A stretch of 64,000 nucleotides of DNA, taken from positions 1 to 64,000 of the forward strand of contig JAWWNJ010000215.1 in the NCBI GenBank assembly GCA_037176885.1, given 5' to 3'. This document shows, in pieces, positions 1 to 12,344 of the stretch; within the stretch, counting starts at the first letter, position 1; each line of letters starts with the position of its first letter. Source of the DNA: Favolaschia claudopus. Taxonomy: Eukaryota > Basidiomycota > Agaricomycetes > Agaricales > Mycenaceae. The notes below the pieces were generated by a model. The model was not told the origin of the DNA, ran no database searches, and saw only the letters and a program-made list of their open reading frames with translations. The position numbers were made by a program, and so were the translations under genes.

Positions 1-68
1 CAAACGACTTCACCACGGTCAACGAGGACGTCGACCCTAGAAGGGGGGGTAATGTCACGATTGAATGA
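1..68 (+). CDS. 3' end of a Ty3/gypsy polyprotein (element E)
   Basis: The third forward frame is open from the window edge to a TGA at 66-68 and ends in the short motif NEDVDPRRGGNV. I know this kind of Gly-rich ending from fungal gypsy polyproteins that run into their 3' LTR. A purine-rich tract (AGAAGGGGGGG) lies just before the LTR start at 54, as expected for a polypurine tract that primes plus-strand synthesis. Only the last residues are in the window, so the assignment rests on context: reading frame, purine tract and LTR start in the right order. Confidence 0.6.
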   Translation, partial: NDFTTVNEDVDPRRGGNVTIE

Positions 69-590
69 CAATCTTATCGCGACAACACCTTAAATTCCAC
101 GGTCACATGCAACAAAGACCGGGCCGACGATCCATTACTTCCAGACACCTTACCCACCGCCCTCGCCCTTCTTTTTCATCAGGCCTGACACCATGACCGT
201 CGTCCACACACATGATCACACACACTATCTATCGTTCACCTCACTGCCACGTCACAGGTATAAACCATGAGGACAATGCGCCCTTCCCATCGTTCACCAC
301 TGTTCTCCTGCAACAACATGGGAGCCACATGTTTGCCATGCCATAGGAGGGAGGAAGCCTCATGGATGACGACAGGATGAAGACCGTTCCATAGAACACA
401 TGTTTCCCACACGCTTGACACTCAGAGTACGCATGTAGTTAATAGTTCACACCGGTTCAGTAGACAGTATAAGTAGAGTAGTTTATTCGCCCTTGTACCC
501 TAGGTCCTTTTATTCAGTTATTTTCTCGAGCTAATACCGCACCACCCAACCCCTTGTCTTAGACCTGGGGCGCGAGGCTTGATTGTGACA
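54..590 (+). repeat. 3' LTR of gypsy element E
   Basis: The block begins TGTCACGATT and ends GATTGTGACA, giving near-perfect inverted ends of the TG...CA type typical of LTRs. It follows a purine-rich tract and the end of a polyprotein frame. A TATAAG box at 468-473 could be the core promoter. The partner LTR would lie left of the window, so the boundaries come from the inverted ends and from the abrupt start of a minus-strand coding frame at 591. Confidence 0.65.
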
Positions 591-1065
591 ATTTTCTGAA
601 TAATTTTTCGAAATGCACGTTGAGTCCCATGTCCTAGTTCAATTCCGGAATTAAGAAACATAATATCTATCTGTGTATCAATTTCGACAGATTCTGAAGC
701 AACTACCGTCATTGACAAAGGCGGGGGAGTTGAAATCTTCTTGAATTTAACACGACCAGTTCTTTCGTTGAGAGCAGCAATTACTGCCTTGACTAACGGG
801 AAGTTGTCGTTGAGCATATCATTCTCGAAGCGTGATTTCTCTTTAACAGTAACCCAAACCAGGTAGTCGGATACTGAGCACACCAGCAGCGGTAGTGATT
901 TTGGTGTTGATTGCAATTTGTGAAGAAGGCCAGCAGGTAAACCAGTTGAATAGGACAGCGGGATTTCTGGTGTGTCAAAAGAAACGGAGAGGGTTTCATA
1001 CGTAAACTTAGAAGTTGTAGGATCGAGGACTGCAATGATTGAATTAATTGAGGGGTTGAACTCGC
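591..1065 (-). pseudogene. Unrecognised gene exon cut by the element E LTR
   Basis: The minus strand is open from a likely acceptor (ATAG before 1065) down to 591, where it runs without a stop into the LTR of element E. About 158 codons are visible. They look like a soluble protein, with no low-complexity sequence or transmembrane segments and no motif I recognise. A strong donor (CCG then GTAAGT) on the same strand at 1271/1270 points to an upstream exon, but I could not join it in phase. The likely explanation is that element E inserted into this exon, with the remainder of the gene outside the window. Confidence 0.4.
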
Positions 1066-2320
1066 CTATGTGTTATACTCGGCAATGTAGGAATACTATC
1101 CTGCCAAATAGGGCTGGATTTGCACAATGGGTCTGGATTTTCGATTTCTTTCTTTTCCCCTCTACTCCTTGCCCCCGGAAACTTCCGGCATTCATTCATG
1201 TACAACTTAGCTATGTACATATGAAAAAACTAAGAGAAAGGACGAGAGGAAGGTATTAAGAAAGACTTACCGGTGCATCAAGGTCAGTGATGCAGGCAAA
1301 TATCTTTCTATTCCGGCCTCAAATCTCAAGAGAAAAACCCCGGGAAAGGAGGAGCAGAGATGAGATGCATGCTAGGGCATGCTCTGCGTGCTCGGAATTT
1401 TTTAGCGGTGCGGCATTGTTGCGCTGAAACGCTTGCTATGGGTTTACTGTATAACTTTATTCGTAGAGATAATAAATCCCTTCAAACAAAATCCACACAA
1501 CTTCAGCTTCGCGTGCGAGTCGGGGTTCCAGTAACGTATCTACTGTGGCAATTTGACTATATTCCTCAATCCAAGGATATATGTTATACAATTCGAGGTG
1601 TCTTAACTCGATAAAACTTGCTTTGAGTTAGCGCGACTCGATCCTATCTGAGCCTTTCGAACTCAGGACTTAGTTTTTCGCAATGTCGGTTGGTTGGGGA
1701 GTCTAGGTAATTTATCTGGTTCAAGTTTCCTTTCAATCCGATGGAATATGGCACTAGACTGTTAAGTCGCGCTTAATCCCTTGTACTCCGTGTTTCCCTC
1801 TTCTCAGAATTCCGTTTCACGTGTCTGATTCCCGTTCAAGTTCACTTAGTTCACGCGTTTAACAAATCTCTGATCAAATCACAAGTCCAATTTATAGATT
1901 GAAAACAAAACAGAAAACTAGTTAAGTTCCCTGGGTTGTCCCACTGGATGTAATCACTCTTTACTGAACGTGCGGCTGATAGCTTACACGGACAATCAAG
2001 GAGGGAGCAATCCACTGGAGCCTAGCTAATAATTTACAGGCTTTATATACTACGCGCGAATAAATATTTACATCTTAATTGGGTATCTACCTACGTGTCC
2101 AAGTACGTGTATTGTCCTTATTTAGCAGACGAGGCTGTTAAGTCACGCCTGTGTGTCGTGGTTGCACGCGCGAGTAACGTGTAAGTACACGAGGACTCGC
2201 TATCGCATCTATCGCGTCGATCCCTCGTGATGATCACGTGTGCGTGATGGATCCTCTCGATCCTTGACTCGATACCCGGCTTCTATCCCTTTCATCACGA
2301 CTAGCCTTTCGAGGATACGA
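1066..2320. other. Non-coding stretch left of element A
   Basis: I see no convincing gene here beyond the donor-like site near 1270. The sequence is moderately AT-rich and repeats the phrase ctgttaagtc(g/a)cgc near 1759 and 2126. With 16071-16604 it formed one continuous stretch before element A inserted. It could be part of an old LTR or spacer, but I could not define ends. Confidence 0.4.
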
Positions 2321-3148
2321 TGTCAAGTGTATAAAGTGTTATACAAGAGGTCCTCCGGAAGTGACGTTATTCGGGAGTTTCTCTTTGTTCGTGATAAGTG
2401 AGTGAGTTGGGGGAAGTGGGAGAATTCCTGGGAATTAGGAGAGGGTGGAGTGTGGAGAGAAATGTGGGAAGGGTCCTGGGATAAGGTCTCGTATGCAAGA
2501 CTTTACCACGTTGTGTCGTAGTAAAGCCGAATGACGTAAGAAGGAAGGATGCGCACTCGAAGTAGAGCACGCGGGGTAGGTCTCGTAGGCAAGACGCTAC
2601 CAAATGTCGTACGTGGGTAAGCTCGGTACCGCCTAAATCGTTTAACGGTGCCGCGCTAAGTCGTTGCTGATGCCGCGCTAATTCGTTGCTGATACCGCGT
2701 TTCGTTCGTTGCTGATGCCGCGCTATTGAGTCCGTATACTGATACCCGCGCTAAGTCGTTGTCTGATGAATCCAAATGGGGGACGGGACGTGAGAAATTT
2801 CGATTGCGAGTGACTGGGGGTATTGGATTAAGAAGCTAGCTACTACAATTTGGGGGGTTTATATAGGTACCGAATGAGTCATATAAGAAATGAGTCCATT
2901 AGAGTCATATTGAAGGCTGTGTCCATAGCTTTGCTGTTCCAACCTGTGGTCCAGCTTATTGGCTGTGTTGGGCAGTGCTTGCACTGCTATGTTGCATGTT
3001 TCATATCCTGGGTTTGGCTGTGCATAATATGGCTGTGTCGTAGCGATGGTTGCTATGTTTGGTTTGCTGGGGATTTGTCTGGAAAGTCTCCTTCCTTTCT
3101 CCATGACGACTATTCTTCTTTATCTCCAAACACTTTTGGATGATGACA
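2321..3148 (-). repeat. Element A 3' LTR
   Basis: Matches 15237-16070 over its whole length with TG...CA ends. It lies 3' because the element is read on the minus strand. A TATATAAA box on the minus strand is at 2858-2865. The flanking inner sequence (3149-3164) is pyrimidine-rich in the sense direction, so no normal polypurine tract is visible. Confidence 0.93.
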
Positions 3149-3284
3149 TCCGCGGGGAACGAAATTATGCGACCGTCCCCGGTCGCGAACCAGGCGGAAT
3201 GGAGAAAGGAAGAATCGATGACATTTGACAGTAAATTCCAAGAAAATTGAGCGCTAGGGTAGTCCATTGTATAGTAGATAGCGT

Positions 3285-4617
3285 ATGTTTAGAAGGTGGT
3301 GACAGGGGGAAATGCAAATACCGAAGAGACGGGGTCGGTAAGGACAATGTCATGGTATAGTGCGGGGCCGACAGCCGGTGCGAGAGGGTACTGTAAGGTC
3401 GTGGCCTCCAATTGAGCCGCTATCCAACGCATGTCCATGGGAGCGGCTGGCATCTCTACAAAGGCGGCAGGGAACATTACCGTGGTTTCCTCGCGTAACT
3501 CGTCATTCCGCATGTTCACAAACGCATATCCTCTCCACGACCACTGCTTCTCAATAGCAACCCATATCCCTTGTAACCCGCGCCAAAAATTGAACATTCC
3601 TCCCGGACGAACAACAAATTCGGAGTCGTCAGGCACCGTGTACATCCATCGCAAGCTGCCGACCAGACGGATCCTGATCTCGACCGTGTGATAGATTGAT
3701 CCTTGAGGCGGTACCCCAGTTGCGTGGGATCAAGGGTCGGGGGTAGTCAGGGAGAACGGCACGATAAAAGGAGGAAGGGGGAGGGGTGGGATGAGTCTGA
3801 GCTCGCTCCACCGCAGGCGCCGACAAGGTCAACGAATCTCCCAAAACCCTTGGCCCTGGCTGGTTAGCCCACTTAACTCCTCCTACCGTTCCTACCCACT
3901 CGTACCCCTCCTCCTTGTCGCTGTCGAGCTCCGCGTCATGACTTTCGAATGGATTGTTCATGTGGAACAAATCGTCGACCGGCTCCTGAGTGTAGGCCAC
4001 AGGCAACCCGCGTTTGCTCGAGCTGATGTTGCTATCGGCGGCCTTGTCCTCGTTGGTGTTGGAAGGAGGAGCTGGCGTAGCGGCACGAGGGAGGGACAAG
4101 GCTGCCCATGACTCCCACAAGTCCTCTGGCTCTGCGTTGTCGGACGTGTTCTGGTGATTGGTTTGGGGTGACGCAAGCGGCCACGCTCTATGGCTGGAGG
4201 AGTTGGTTGCACGGGGGTGCTAGTGGTCTCCATGCTGACAGTCAAAGACGACGATGCAGGCAGCGTGATGGCTTCGGCGTTGGCGGGGGTGGCTCCGGGA
4301 TCCTTCGGTTTAGGAGGGCGCCCTTGACGACGGGGAACGTTGTAATTGAGCGTCTGCGATTTTGTGGTACACAACTTGCGATTAGTGCTTGGCGGCAAGG
4401 AACAAGTTGTGACACATACACCATCTCTTTTGACATGTATACCATCTCCTTTGTTGTTCTTTGCTTGGGCGTACTTCTTGATGGTCACTCGCGCCTCGGT
4501 AGTCATAGGGTAAGGTTGCGTAGAAGTGCGTGGGCGAATTTGGGGTAGACGACGAGGCGTAGGCGGACGATCAGGAATTGATAGGCAATGGTTAGAGCAG
4601 TGGTGAGGGTCCATTAG
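3285..4617 (-). pseudogene. Element A extra ORF downstream of integrase (frames broken)
   Basis: Between the end of pol (4733) and the 3' LTR the minus strand holds coding-like sequence in three frames that join end to end. They run 4617 to about 3960, then about 4080-3700, then about 3670-3289. The first part has an AT-hook-like basic core (QGRPPKPK) after a Lys-rich stretch. The middle is acidic and Pro-rich. The last part (about 120 residues) is a compact Trp-rich segment with a WRG-containing motif. I do not recognise the protein. Extra ORFs after integrase in gypsy elements can be envelope-like, but I see no signal peptide or transmembrane helix. A DNA- or chromatin-binding accessory protein is a guess. 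Confidence 0.45.
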
Positions 4618-4732
4618 TGAAGAGAGAGATCGTCCGTGAGGGTGGCTTTTTATAAGGAGGGTGGAATCATGTCGAGTCAAATTGAAAGTTACGCCACTGG
4701 CCGCAGCACGTCAATTATCCTTCCCCCAGTGT

Positions 4733-7700
4733 TTATTCTCCGTCCTCAGAGCTGAGGTCTGCTTCCGTCTCCGATTCTGATTCGCTTCCGGTGTCCTCGG
4801 CCTCTTCGTAATCTTTTCCCATCCATCCCGTCCTCATAAACTCATGGTCTCGGGTGATATACGGCAACAACCGAAAAGCGGCCACTGGGTTGCGTTCGAA
4901 TAATGTTCCATCGAGTTCTTTGAGAATATAGGCCCCTCCTTGGTTCTTTCTATGCACTTCGTAAGGCCCCAGGTACCGATCCTCTGTCTTTCTTGCCGAG
5001 CTTACTGTCATCTCCAGTTGTGTATTCCGCATTAGAACCAATTCTCCCTTTGTGTACGTTGTCTTTGCCAGTCGTCGTTTGAAAACGTTTCTCAAACTGC
5101 GCTTTGGAAGTAAAGCGAGCCTTTTTGAGTGTGTCGGCAGCATGAGCAATATCCGCAGGGTGCATCTGGAGTTGCCGAATACGTAACGCCAGTAGCTCGG
5201 ATGTACTCATTCCTGAATAGAATCCTTCCACCAAAAAGGTTGCTTCCGTGAGATCGAACGGCAAGAGTGGTTGTGTCGCATGTAGTAGCTGGAATGGGGA
5301 ATATCCAGTGACACTGCTGACAGTGACTCGATCGGCAAATACCGCAGCTGGCAGCATTCTAGGCCATTTCGCCAAGTTTCCGTTGCATGCTTTAACCAAT
5401 GCTTCCCGTAAGGTGAAATGCCCACGCTCCACTACTCCATTAGCGTGCTTGTTGTATCGTGAGATCTTTATTTGGGGAATATGGAGACGCTGCATGAGTA
5501 GTTCAAAAGCGGCAAGCACCTCGGAGCCATTATCCGTGGTTATCTGCAAGGGGCATCCATAGCGACAATATATGTGGGTGAAAAAGAAATCTGCCATGGA
5601 TTTCGCGGTTTGATGCGCCAGAGGTTTTGCTTCACAGATGCCTGTCAAGTCATCTCTTGCTGCAACGATCATATTAAATCCTCCTGCCGGCGGCATTCTC
5701 ATGATGTCAACATAGATCTTCTGGAAAATGGCTGTAGGCAGGGAAACCGTGGGAGGGATTTCCACCTTCTTCGTGGATCGCACCTGGCATTGTGGGCAGG
5801 AAGCAATGTGATGCTGGATGTCTGCACGTAAGTGCGGCCAATAGAAGCGAACCTTCAGATGATCCCATAAGGCGTCAGCTCCACGATGGCCAAGATTCTC
5901 ATGACCCTGCGTGAGGATTGATAACCGAGCTTCTGGTTGCATGATGACCAGCTGTGGCGTATTGTTTCCATTCCTTCTCCAAATCTTTCCTTTGCGCTCG
6001 TAGAACTGAGTTGCTTTGGAGATGAACCGTTTCTGTTGTTGCGCAGAAGGGAACTTGGGCATTTCTAATGTCTCCAGGAATTTGATGATATCCTCCATTT
6101 GTTGTTCCTGTGCACGTCGTGTCATCAATACTTGCAAGCGCTCCTGATAGAGTTGTATCTCCGTATTCTCGTAATATTGTCGTATTGGTCCAAAATAGCG
6201 CGGGGCTTTGAATGCAGAGAGGGCGATCTGATCCAGCCAGTCATCATCGTCATCTGGCGCCTCCTCTCCCTCTGCTCTAGGCCTTCGAGATAACGCGTCA
6301 GGTGCCTGGAATTTAGTTGCGGGAACATGGATCAATTCGAAGTGAAACATGAGGATGCCTTGGATCCATCGATTTACTGCTGCGTCTGGCTGCAGATCCG
6401 GGTTGTTGAGGAGTCCTTGGATAAATTTGGCATCCACTTCGACTCTGAACGTTTTGACCCCTATTATGTAAAGGCGCCAATGTCGAAGTGCTCGATATAA
6501 CCCAAATAGCTCCAGTTTTGGTTGCGAGTATCGTGACTCCCCTGTCACTCATAGGAATGGATCCGTACCGGGCAATTCGACGTCGCCCTTGTTCATCCAA
6601 CTGGGACAGGATCATTCCGGTGGCTTCACTGCATGAATCTACCGCCAAATACACCCCTAATTCTGATTCGTAGTCAATGGGTCGTAGGGCCGGCGGAGAG
6701 ACCACAAGATGCTTGATTTTCGCAAATGCCTCCGCACGACGATGATTCCAATTGAACGCCTCTGATTTGCGATATAGTTCAGTGAGGGGGCGGATGAGTC
6801 CTGAATAATTCTCTATCCAAATACGAACAGTTCCACAAAGTCCTAGGAATTTTCGCACGTCCTGTGGCGTCGTGAGAACCGGCCAATCTAGGATTGCTGC
6901 CAGTTTCTTGGGATCTGGGACTCTTCCTTCCGCGTTACAGGTTTGTCCCACGATCAGAACTTCTGGTCGGCATATCTGTGTCTTTGAACCGGAAACTGTA
7001 GCCCCTGCGCATTTGAGTTTGTGTAGAATCCTGTGCACATCCTGAGCGTGTTCCCAAATGAACCTGCGAATGTCAGAGTTCTCGGGGATAGTCTCTGGGT
7101 GTTCCATTTTCGTCAAGGTACTGTGTTTTTGATCCTTTGATGGGAAGGTCATCAATAAAAATGTTGGCAACATGGGGAATTTCGTTGTGTAGAATGAATA
7201 CCATGCATCGTTGAAATTCTGCTGGCGAGTTCGTAAATCCTGTTGGCATAGAAGCGATTCGTAACAATCCTAGAGGAGTCATGAATGCTGTCATGTCTCG
7301 ACTCTCTGGATCCATCTGTCGTGCGTCAAATCCCCAATAAAGATCAAAGACGGAGTAACATTGCCGTCCCGCAAATCCTTCTACAAAGTCATCAATGATT
7401 GGAAGCATTCCTGCATCCCGTACGGTGACTTTGTTGAGAGGTTGTAGGTCATGGACGATTCGTAGTTTCCCGTTCTTTTTGAGAACACAGAACCACCGAG
7501 AGCGATATGAAGATTGGCAGGGTTCGTAAACTCCCGCATCCATCTTCAATTTAAGCACCTCGATGACTTTGTTGAGGATTCCTGGTGGGATGGGAATATT
7601 CTTGTATTCCCAGGGAATATGTGGTACCCGTCGAAATCTTGTATGGGCTGAAATATGATTCCTTGAAAGTTCCGCGTTCGGAATCTTCAAAGGCCACAGC

Positions 7701-8241
7701 TTCCTCGTTGGTTCGCATGATCCACTGGAATAACCGCTCCTCCGTAGGTGTGAGGAATCCCACCCTTGTTGATTTCCAAGGACTCCATTCGTTCTTTGCT
7801 GAGTCTTTTTCCTTCTTCGAACTCCGCTGGATGAGTGGGTAAGGCTGGTAGAGTGAGAAGAGGGTCTTCTGGGATGTTCCGTCGCACGGCGTAATCTGGT
7901 GAGAAGGTAGTTGACACGGGTCGTACCTTTTTATCCACGCGTTTGTACATCGTGAATGCCTGGTACGTTGTTCCTTCTGAGCTGGCCATGGTGACGGGGT
8001 AAAAGATGAACTCGTCGTCTTCTTCTAACACCAATTCATCCAATGAATCCTGAAGGGCACCTGGTTGAAGTGACTGAGTAGAATAGTCTTGTTGAATGCT
8101 GAGAACCATGGGCGTTTCGATTCGATTGAACTCCAACATGGTTCGATGGTGATACAGCAATGAAATCTGGTTCCATTCGTGGACTAGGTAGTGTGCAAGT
8201 TGTAACCACCATAACAAGGTCCGTAGGAATACGACTAGCAA
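4733..8241 (-). pseudogene. pol: Element A pol: RT, RNase H, integrase (frameshifted)
   Basis: Read on the minus strand in four joined frames. Reverse transcriptase lies about 7690-7073: a KMDAGVYEP segment, then SSYRSRWF, and the catalytic FIDD at about 7150 in place of the usual YxDD. RNase H follows (about 6700-6300) with the YSQPKLELFGL block and EVDAKF. Integrase has the zinc motif HENLGH with CPQC (about 5905-5780), then the D, D and E blocks: VDIM, TDNGSEV and NGVVERGH. The C-terminal part shifts frame near 5080-5100 and ends in an acidic Ser/Glu tail at 4733. Other frame changes are near 7700, 7640 and 7130. All domains are present, so only the frame breaks argue against function. Confidence 0.85.
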
Positions 8242-8650
8242 TATTCGTCGAGAATATTGGAAGAAGTCGTAAAGATGTAAGAAAAATATCGTCGAGATAG
8301 TGGTAAGAAGTAGAAGGGGCCATGCCGAGGATACGTATCGTAGCGTAGAAAAATTCTCCTAAGTCAATTGGATTGACCAGGGGTACAGTCGAGAGTCCGT
8401 AGGTAGCTGGAGAGTGCGTCGTATCGTATAGTCCAAGAGAGAGTTCGGAGTCGAAGCCAAGGAGAAATTCACCAACTGTTATATACAACTCGGTTGTCCG
8501 TTGTGATCCGTTGTGCGTCATATTCACATCCACCCAATCCACTCGCCTCTTCGCCAAACACAGAACTGCGGGTAAACGAACACGGGGAAGAAGAAGGAGT
8601 AGGGGTGCTGATTTTCCTCGTACGCTGGTGTCGATAAGCGAATCCGCGGG
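8242..8650 (-). pseudogene. Element A linker upstream of RT
   Basis: Minus-strand coding-like sequence in mixed frames that leads into the RT polyprotein. It shows acidic and aromatic stretches but no catalytic motif. In relatives I remember, a variable linker of about 200-300 residues separates protease and RT. This stretch may be its surviving C-terminal part, with the extra block at 8650-12150 inserted upstream of it. Confidence 0.4.
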
Positions 8651-11600
8651 GAACGAAAAAGATCGAAACCCACCGAACATCCGGTATTCATCAAACAACG
8701 TGAACGAGGAACACCATTCCTCCGTTGGGTGGTGTTAGCGACGTTCGACGAATGGTCACCCGCATGAACAACCAAAGAGGGGCGCAGCGAGTCGCGTTGG
8801 GCGACAACATCGCCTGACCTACCCATTTGTATGATCCCCCCGCCGATCAGAGTCACCGCGGTCACCCCGGGAGGCAGGTAGTCCCTGTTCTCCGCGAGAA
8901 TCACGTTCGTGACCAAAGGGAATCGGCTGAAGACAACGAAAATAAATGAGACGTTCGTTAGGAAAGCGAAAGACACCCACTCGAATGGGCGCGACAGAAG
9001 TCGGAGGATGATGGTCAGCCCGGGAATCGGGGGCGCCGTTAGCGATCGCGGAAGGTCGTTCGAGAGGGTAATGAAACGCCGCTCCCAGTACTTGATTAGC
9101 CGTGTGAGGTGCGGTATCGAGTACCCCTGCGTAGAGGAGGTGTGAGATGAGTTCCTCCCGCTTGAATTGAACGTGAAGAACCCGGCTTAATACCTCCGAG
9201 ATAAGGTGGTACCCGTGGCTATGGAATCCGGCGTGCGCAATTCGAATGCGGTCGAATTCCGCGACCTTCAAGAGTGCGGAGGGGTGAGGTGAAAGGCAAT
9301 GAATCACCGCGGGTTGTTGTTGGATGTGTCGCTGAAGCCCCAAGGCGATGAGTCGATCCAGGAATTCGAGAAGAAAAGCCCGCGCTCGTGCCAAGTCGTC
9401 AACGAATTTCGACTGGTAGATTCGCACAGCGTCGAGAGCCACACAATACGCCGCTCCGCAGCGTCGCGCATATTGGCTAAACCGTCGGGCTACCTCCCCC
9501 GACCTGGAGCGGCGTCATCATGGGTTCTGCGTCGAGGATCCGCATGAACGCCCCTTCGGCAGTGGAGATGCTGTCGAGAATGGCGGGGGTCGATGTGCAT
9601 GCGCTGGCGTGGATCGTCAGTGTCTAAGAAGATGTCGTCGAGGTAAAGCGTTACCTCCCGCGCGCTTCGCACCCGCGCTCGATCTAAACGTTCGCGATCC
9701 CGCTCCAATGCGAGCCCTTCATTGTTGACGTACACTACCTTGGACATAGCTTCGTGATTCAGCTCGCCACGCAGCCCGTGCCCCGCAACGTCGAGAAAAT
9801 CGTGAGCGGGCGCAACCGCCCACTGATCCTCCATGGCCTCCTTGCGTATGTGATGGTTGCTCTCGTCCATCATGCAGCGCTGGGTGTAAACGTGTGCGGC
9901 GGCGCGCTCGTTCACCCCCGACAGCCGCTACAGCGATGGAATGGTGGATGTCTTTGATGGCAAGCGCGACCTCGTAGGTGGGGAGACGAATCTTGCCGGC
10001 GGGTAAGATGAGCTGAGCAGAGGCTTCCGCCGACGTGGCAGCAGAAGGCAACGCCGACGTGGTCGTAGACTGGCGGACAGGGGCGTTGATGGAGGCAGGC
10101 GGGCGTTCGCGAGAATCAGACGTCGTTCCAAGCGTGTCGTCGTCGTTGCGCAGGATGCCGGAGATGAAGAGCGGGTGGCGCGTACCTAAAGGGCGAGGCG
10201 CGTGCACCCCCGCCGACTCGTTGTGGACGACGACCTCCTCCGAGAGGCGTCTCATCCATGCTCCATCCGTGGTTGGGGGGTTCTCCTCCTCCACGCGACG
10301 ATTCGTTGCTGGCGGACTGGGCGATGGACGCGGCGGACGATTCGTCCGACGGGCTGGGTTCGTCGGAGGTGACCGGGGGAGACTGGGCGTAACGGCGGTA
10401 GGGAGTCGTCAGATCCAGCAGACGAGGGCGAGTTGTCGGTGGGAGAGGGGCAGCAAAAGCGAGGGGAGGATGGTGCGGAGTTGAGGTAGACGAGGAGGAA
10501 CGGAGAGTTTGGCCTGATTTGGCCTTCCTCCGTTCTGATATCCGTGATTGACAACGGCTACCTCCTGTTCCGACAACGGAATTGGCCGGCGGCGATCCCG
10601 CAGCCCACTGATCGCGTTCTTCGTCCGAAGAAATGTCGGCCATCTCGGCCTCCGGACGAAGTATCGGACTTGTCGTGCCCGACGTGCCCGAGAGGCGTGG
10701 TAACGGAATTGAGATCCGACGGACCTTCGGGCCGACTCGTCGCCACGTCGCTCAACAACCTCTCCCTCTTCCATATCCATCTGGCGCTCTCCCCCCCTCA
10801 GACTCGTCGTCTTCTTCCAAATCTCTGAGCCTTTCGTCAAGACGCTGCGCAAACAAACGTCGAATTGTAACGTACGGCTCGTCTCCGGCACTCAGTCGCA
10901 AGGAAGAAACCACAGGAGAATTGGGGTGGAGCGGAGGGAAGGATGCGAGGGCGTTGATCATGTAGGATGGTGGAGGGATGGGGGGTGCCAGGGCGGACAG
11001 GTGAGCCGTCCGTTCCGTTTGTCGTTTTCAACACCACACGCCTCCCATCAACGGACATACCCACCTTGGTCATGTCGGCGGCGTTGACGGGTGGGGGAAC
11101 GTCAACGGGGTGCGACAAGTAGTGCCCGTTGTCGTTAACGAGCTGACAATTTCGTTGATTAGAAAGGTTGGGGAAGGTTATGAGTGGAATAAGTACCGCC
11201 GGTGGTGAGTGCGATTCTTCTTTGATTCTCCTCGCCCCGGTCGCGATTCTTCGCCTGCGCGCCGCGCCGTCTCCCCGACGCACATCTCGCTGGGAGACGT
11301 ACGGCGCACACATTTTCCAATTCTGTACGCGCTCGTGCGGTCGTTTGAAAAACGTCACCTGCGCGTGTCCAGTCTCGGCGCCCATTTCGCCCGTGGCGGG
11401 GTCCTGAACGCGCATCTCCGCGTTGAGGAACACGCTGGAGATGACCTCCTGCCCGCCGGGGAGAACGTTGCCGTTCAGACGCTGTACCTGCCCCGTCCAA
11501 AGTTGGCCGGGCCGGACCTCCTGTTCGTTTCGCGTGGCGGCGTCGCGCGTCTCAATCGTCGCGGCAACGACATCGAGGGAGGCGGGGGCGGTGGAAACGG

Positions 11601-12150
11601 GTCGACTTCCCATTGTCCCGAAGCCGCGCCGGGGGCGTACGTGAAGGTCGTCGATGACAGAGGCCTCGAGTTGTTGGATTCGGGCCTCGACGGCGGGTAA
11701 AAGCGCAGCTGCAGTTGAAACGAGACGTTGAGATTCAGCCTGATGTTTTATTGTTAGATCGTCTACTTCCGCGAACGTCTCCGAATCGCAACGTACTGGA
11801 GCAACATGTTCGGAAATTTGCATGAAAGAAGTGTTGGTGGTTTCGTTGGGGGGGTTTGGAAGAGCTGAGGTGGGGAATGAGTTGAGGTGAGTCGTTTCGC
11901 GTTCCTTTTTAACTCTCCGTACCTCGTAGTCCGATCTAATCCCTCTTTCCAGCATCGTTGCGACGTGCAGACCGAGTAGAAGCACGAATTGTACCCAGGC
12001 GCGCAGCAACATAGCTATTTCTTGCATCATTTGCTCCCAGACAAGTTTATTCGACGCGTCCAGCCCCGCCGACGCGCGACCTTCCGAACTCGCGCCAAGA
12101 TTTCGCGCCGTTCCTGAATTTATTTCGTCAAAACGGTGCTCGTGTTCGGG
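8650..12150 (-). pseudogene. Extra 3.5-kb coding block between protease and RT of element A
   Basis: GC-rich minus-strand coding sequence in about seven frame segments that line up end to end. A hydrophobic helix (about 12030-11950) is followed by a coiled-coil-like stretch. Next is a domain with the motifs GQLWTGQVQRL and KRPHERV (about 11500-11300), then an acidic segment starting SSDEERDQW (10640). After that come a His/Asp-rich helical region with LYLDDIFLDTDDP (about 9650), a long helical domain (about 9450-9120) and a C-terminal block with PGVTAVTLIGGG (about 8850). I recall conserved multi-copy hypothetical proteins of Agaricomycetes with these motifs, function unknown. The frame breaks and its position inside a retrotransposon make it a captured or nested gene, or an element-specific domain. 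Confidence 0.55.
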
Positions 12151-12344
12151 CGTTTCCGCAGCATTCCTTGAAGATGCTCCACGTCCGGGGCGCCTCGGGA
12201 GTATCGTTTGTATTGTCAAGGCTGTTCGCGAGTTCCCCGTCTGCTGTAACGACGGGGACCTCACCAGTTTCTTCTCCCGCGTCGTCGGCGATTATCGCCA
12301 TCACCCGCCGATCGACATCGGCGTACAACACCTCTGTCGTGGCC

